DNA from: an uncultured Clostridium sp.
GTDB lineage: Bacteria > Bacillota > Clostridia > TANB77 > CAG-508
DNA: 9,600 nt
Assembly: GCA_945610215.1 (NCBI GenBank)
Contig: CALYZR010000013.1
Location: 1 to 9,600, forward strand
Reading direction: 5' to 3'
The notes under the pieces were generated by a model, which was given only the letters and a program-made list of their open reading frames with translations, was not told the origin of the DNA and ran no database searches. Made by a program: the position numbers and the translations under genes. Below are positions 8,148 to 9,600 of this stretch, piece after piece (within the stretch, counting starts at the first letter, position 1; each line of letters opens with the position of its first letter).

Positions 8148-8170
8148 TAGGCAGGATTTGCTCCTGCCTA
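8148..8170 (-). terminator. intercistronic hairpin after the TasA-like gene
   Basis: A perfect 9-bp GC-rich stem (TAGGCAGGA with TCCTGCCTA) has a 5-nt loop, 11 bp past the TasA-like stop codon. On the - strand the T run comes only about 9 nt after the stem (AGACAATAAATTTTTT), so it is a weak or partial terminator at best. It could also be a 3'-end stabiliser that raises the level of the upstream mRNA relative to downstream genes. Confidence 0.55.
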
Positions 8171-8181
8171 GAATTTATTTA

Positions 8182-8832
8182 TTAATCTATTTGTGTAACA
8201 TCGCATTTTACTTGTAATTGAACTGTTGCTGTTCCTGCATTTCCTAATGTTGTATCTGTTACATCTGTTTGAGTTGTTCCATCTCCTTCAAAAGCCCAAG
8301 CCCATGTTAAGCTTATGTCTTTTGATAAATTTTGTTTAACTGATTCTGCATTCCCTACGGCTGTAGCTAAAGCTGTTAAGTCTCCTTCTACTGTTATTGC
8401 TTGTTCTCCGCTATGTACTGTAACAGATGTTCCTGTTGGTATTACACTTGAATAGTATTTTCCATTGTACCCATAAACAATTGGAATATCATTATCGTTT
8501 GTTTCTGTTAATGTAAATCCTGCACTTATAGCTACTTCGCTTTTATTGGTTAATTTAACTGTTAAAGAGCCGTCTGTTCCTGGAGCTATTAATTTCTTGC
8601 TATCATTTTTTAAATTGCTAAGTATTCCAGTGTCATTTGCTGTATCAAATAAATTAATTGTTTGAGTATTATTATCTATTCCAGATAATTCATATTCAAA
8701 TTTTGCAACTCTTGCACTGTCTGTTGCTGTTACGCTTTCTACATATTTTGCTAAAGTTCCAGCAATAATGCTCATTGTTATTGCAACTAGTAATATTATT
8801 AATAATCCTAATCTTAATGTTTTATTATTCAT
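8182..8832 (-). CDS. TasA/camelysin-like exported protein
   Basis: This 216-residue protein is probably secreted and fibre- or matrix-forming. The N-terminus (LRLGLLIILLVAITMSIIAG, residues 6-25) is hydrophobic and leads into TLAKY and TDSARVAKF, the SipW-dependent signal pattern; cleavage is expected near residues 24-38. The mature part is beta-rich: LIAPGTDGSLTVKLTNKSE (81-99), ISAGFTLTETNDND, and LTWAWAFEGDGTTQTD then TTLGNAGTATVQLQVK toward the C-terminus, which matches the TasA/CalY family. No cell-wall anchor is present. The start was moved from an upstream GTG (8844) to the ATG at 8832, behind GAGGGGGTGA. It sits directly after the first SipW-type peptidase, whose substrate it probably is. 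The hairpin after it suggests it is the most abundant product of the operon. Confidence 0.85.
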   Translation of the reverse strand: MNNKTLRLGLLIILLVAITMSIIAGTLAKYVESVTATDSARVAKFEYELSGIDNNTQTINLFDTANDTGILSNLKNDSKKLIAPGTDGSLTVKLTNKSEVAISAGFTLTETNDNDIPIVYGYNGKYYSSVIPTGTSVTVHSGEQAITVEGDLTALATAVGNAESVKQNLSKDISLTWAWAFEGDGTTQTDVTDTTLGNAGTATVQLQVKCDVTQID

Positions 8833-8905
8833 TTGTACATTCACCCCCTCTTTTGTGCTATGTTATTTTAAATTTGCATTTAAGCAAACACTAAAAACTT
8901 AATTA

Positions 8906-9481
8906 TTATTTCTTTTTTAGCTCTTCTATTTCTTTTTCTAGTTGTTCTTGTCTTTGTTTTTGAATTCTATTATCTTTTTTTCTTTGAGCTATATCAAATA
9001 TCATAAATATTATAAAAGGTATCGAAATAAATACTATTGTGCCTACTGTGGTTTGTAAAAACATTGCAAAATTTCCTAGTTTAGGAATTTTATATTTAAA
9101 CACACCTTCAACAGCTTCTAATTTTATTGGGTACCTATCCTCTGTATTGTTATTGTCTCCTTTTGTAACTAAAACAGTTCCTTCTTCGTCATTTTTTATT
9201 TCAATTATTCTATGTGTTATAACAGATTTTCCACTTCTAAAAGCAATTATATCTCCGCTTTTTAATTCTTCTTTTTTACATTCTTTTATAATTGCAATAT
9301 CTCCTGTCATTATTGTTGGTTCCATTGAACCTGATAGCACTATAAAAGGCTTATATCCCAGAAAATCTGGCACTTTATCTGGGTTGACATATGATTTTAT
9401 AATTAAAGTTAAATTTACAATTAAAATTGGTATAAATATTATGCAAATTATTATACCTATAATTGTTCCAAGCTTTTTCAT
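8906..9481 (-). CDS. sipW: SipW-type signal peptidase I (first copy)
   Basis: This 191-residue membrane protease, first in the operon, is of the Ser/His type. It has nucleophile Ser52 in LSGSMEPTI, His90 in ITHRI, and Asp109 in TKGDNNNTED with Asp115. An N-terminal membrane segment (about 5-28) and a C-terminal one (about 142-162) bracket the catalytic domain. A charged cytoplasmic tail rich in Lys, Glu and Gln (167-191) looks like a short coiled coil and is absent from the second copy. SipW of Bacillus subtilis processes TasA and TapA; the adjacent TasA-like gene fits the same pairing. AAAGGGG lies about 9 nt before the ATG. The two peptidases share SGSMxPTI, ITHRI and TKGDNNNTED but differ widely elsewhere. 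Confidence 0.95.
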   Translation of the reverse strand: MKKLGTIIGIIICIIFIPILIVNLTLIIKSYVNPDKVPDFLGYKPFIVLSGSMEPTIMTGDIAIIKECKKEELKSGDIIAFRSGKSVITHRIIEIKNDEEGTVLVTKGDNNNTEDRYPIKLEAVEGVFKYKIPKLGNFAMFLQTTVGTIVFISIPFIIFMIFDIAQRKKDNRIQKQRQEQLEKEIEELKKK

Positions 9482-9532
9482 AGTAAATTTCCCCTTTGCA
9501 CATTTTTAGACATTTTTCAGCATTCTATTATT

Positions 9533-9562
9533 ATTTTAGCACGCAATATCTTATTTTTTCAA
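9533..9562 (-). promoter_or_regulatory. candidate promoter of the surface-protein operon
   Basis: On the - strand, TTGAAA (9562-9557) and TAAAAT (9538-9533) are 18 bp apart, with TG and one base just before the -10 (an extended -10, TGCTAAAAT). The first peptidase ATG is about 50 bp further on. No other convincing promoter is visible before the last gene of the operon, which fits a single transcript. More upstream control could lie outside the window. Confidence 0.55.
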
Positions 9563-9600
9563 TTATATTTTCATTTTTTTCAAGTAACTGTAACATATAT

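Overview
The window is very AT-rich, with Gram-positive-style ribosome binding sites (AGGAGG variants), sigma-A-like promoters and rho-independent terminators. SipW/TasA-type surface proteins and a DUF1540 protein point to a Firmicute, most likely an anaerobic clostridium-like gut lineage. This is inferred from gene content and style; no marker fixes the genus.

Left part (1-4340), housekeeping and stress genes. The first ~88 bases carry no gene I can support. smpB (tmRNA-binding protein) follows on the + strand but is broken by one extra base at 240. It converges on fba (class II fructose-bisphosphate aldolase, - strand), with a strong hairpin terminator between them. Next on the - strand is a beta-CASP metallo-beta-lactamase-fold protein of the RNA-processing exonuclease type. 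A 245-bp intergenic region (3062-3306) then carries divergent promoters for it and for a + strand pair: a Prx6-like peroxiredoxin and a 56-residue cysteine-rich DUF1540 protein. A long hairpin at 4291-4340 ends that pair and probably also the operon arriving from the right.

Right part (4361-9600), one - strand surface-protein operon. Read in transcription order it holds: a SipW-type (Ser/His) signal peptidase; a 216-residue TasA/camelysin-like protein; an intercistronic hairpin and a direct repeat; a 217-residue membrane-anchored protein ending in a TasA-like signature; a second, shorter SipW-type signal peptidase overlapping it by 10 bp; a second TasA-like protein interrupted by one extra base at 6664; and a 642-residue surface protein with a related N-terminus, Ig-like domains and a clostridial C-terminal surface domain. 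The likely plan is that two dedicated peptidases release fibre- or matrix-type proteins and a large adhesin-like partner onto the cell surface.

Both broken genes (smpB and the second TasA-like gene) are restored by removing one C that sits directly before GGA and creates a rare CGG codon. Two other CGG codons, in the beta-CASP gene, are read normally. Sequencing or assembly error is the simplest explanation, but the shared context deserves a check. Several start codons are moved here from the longest ORF to a downstream ATG with a properly spaced ribosome binding site.
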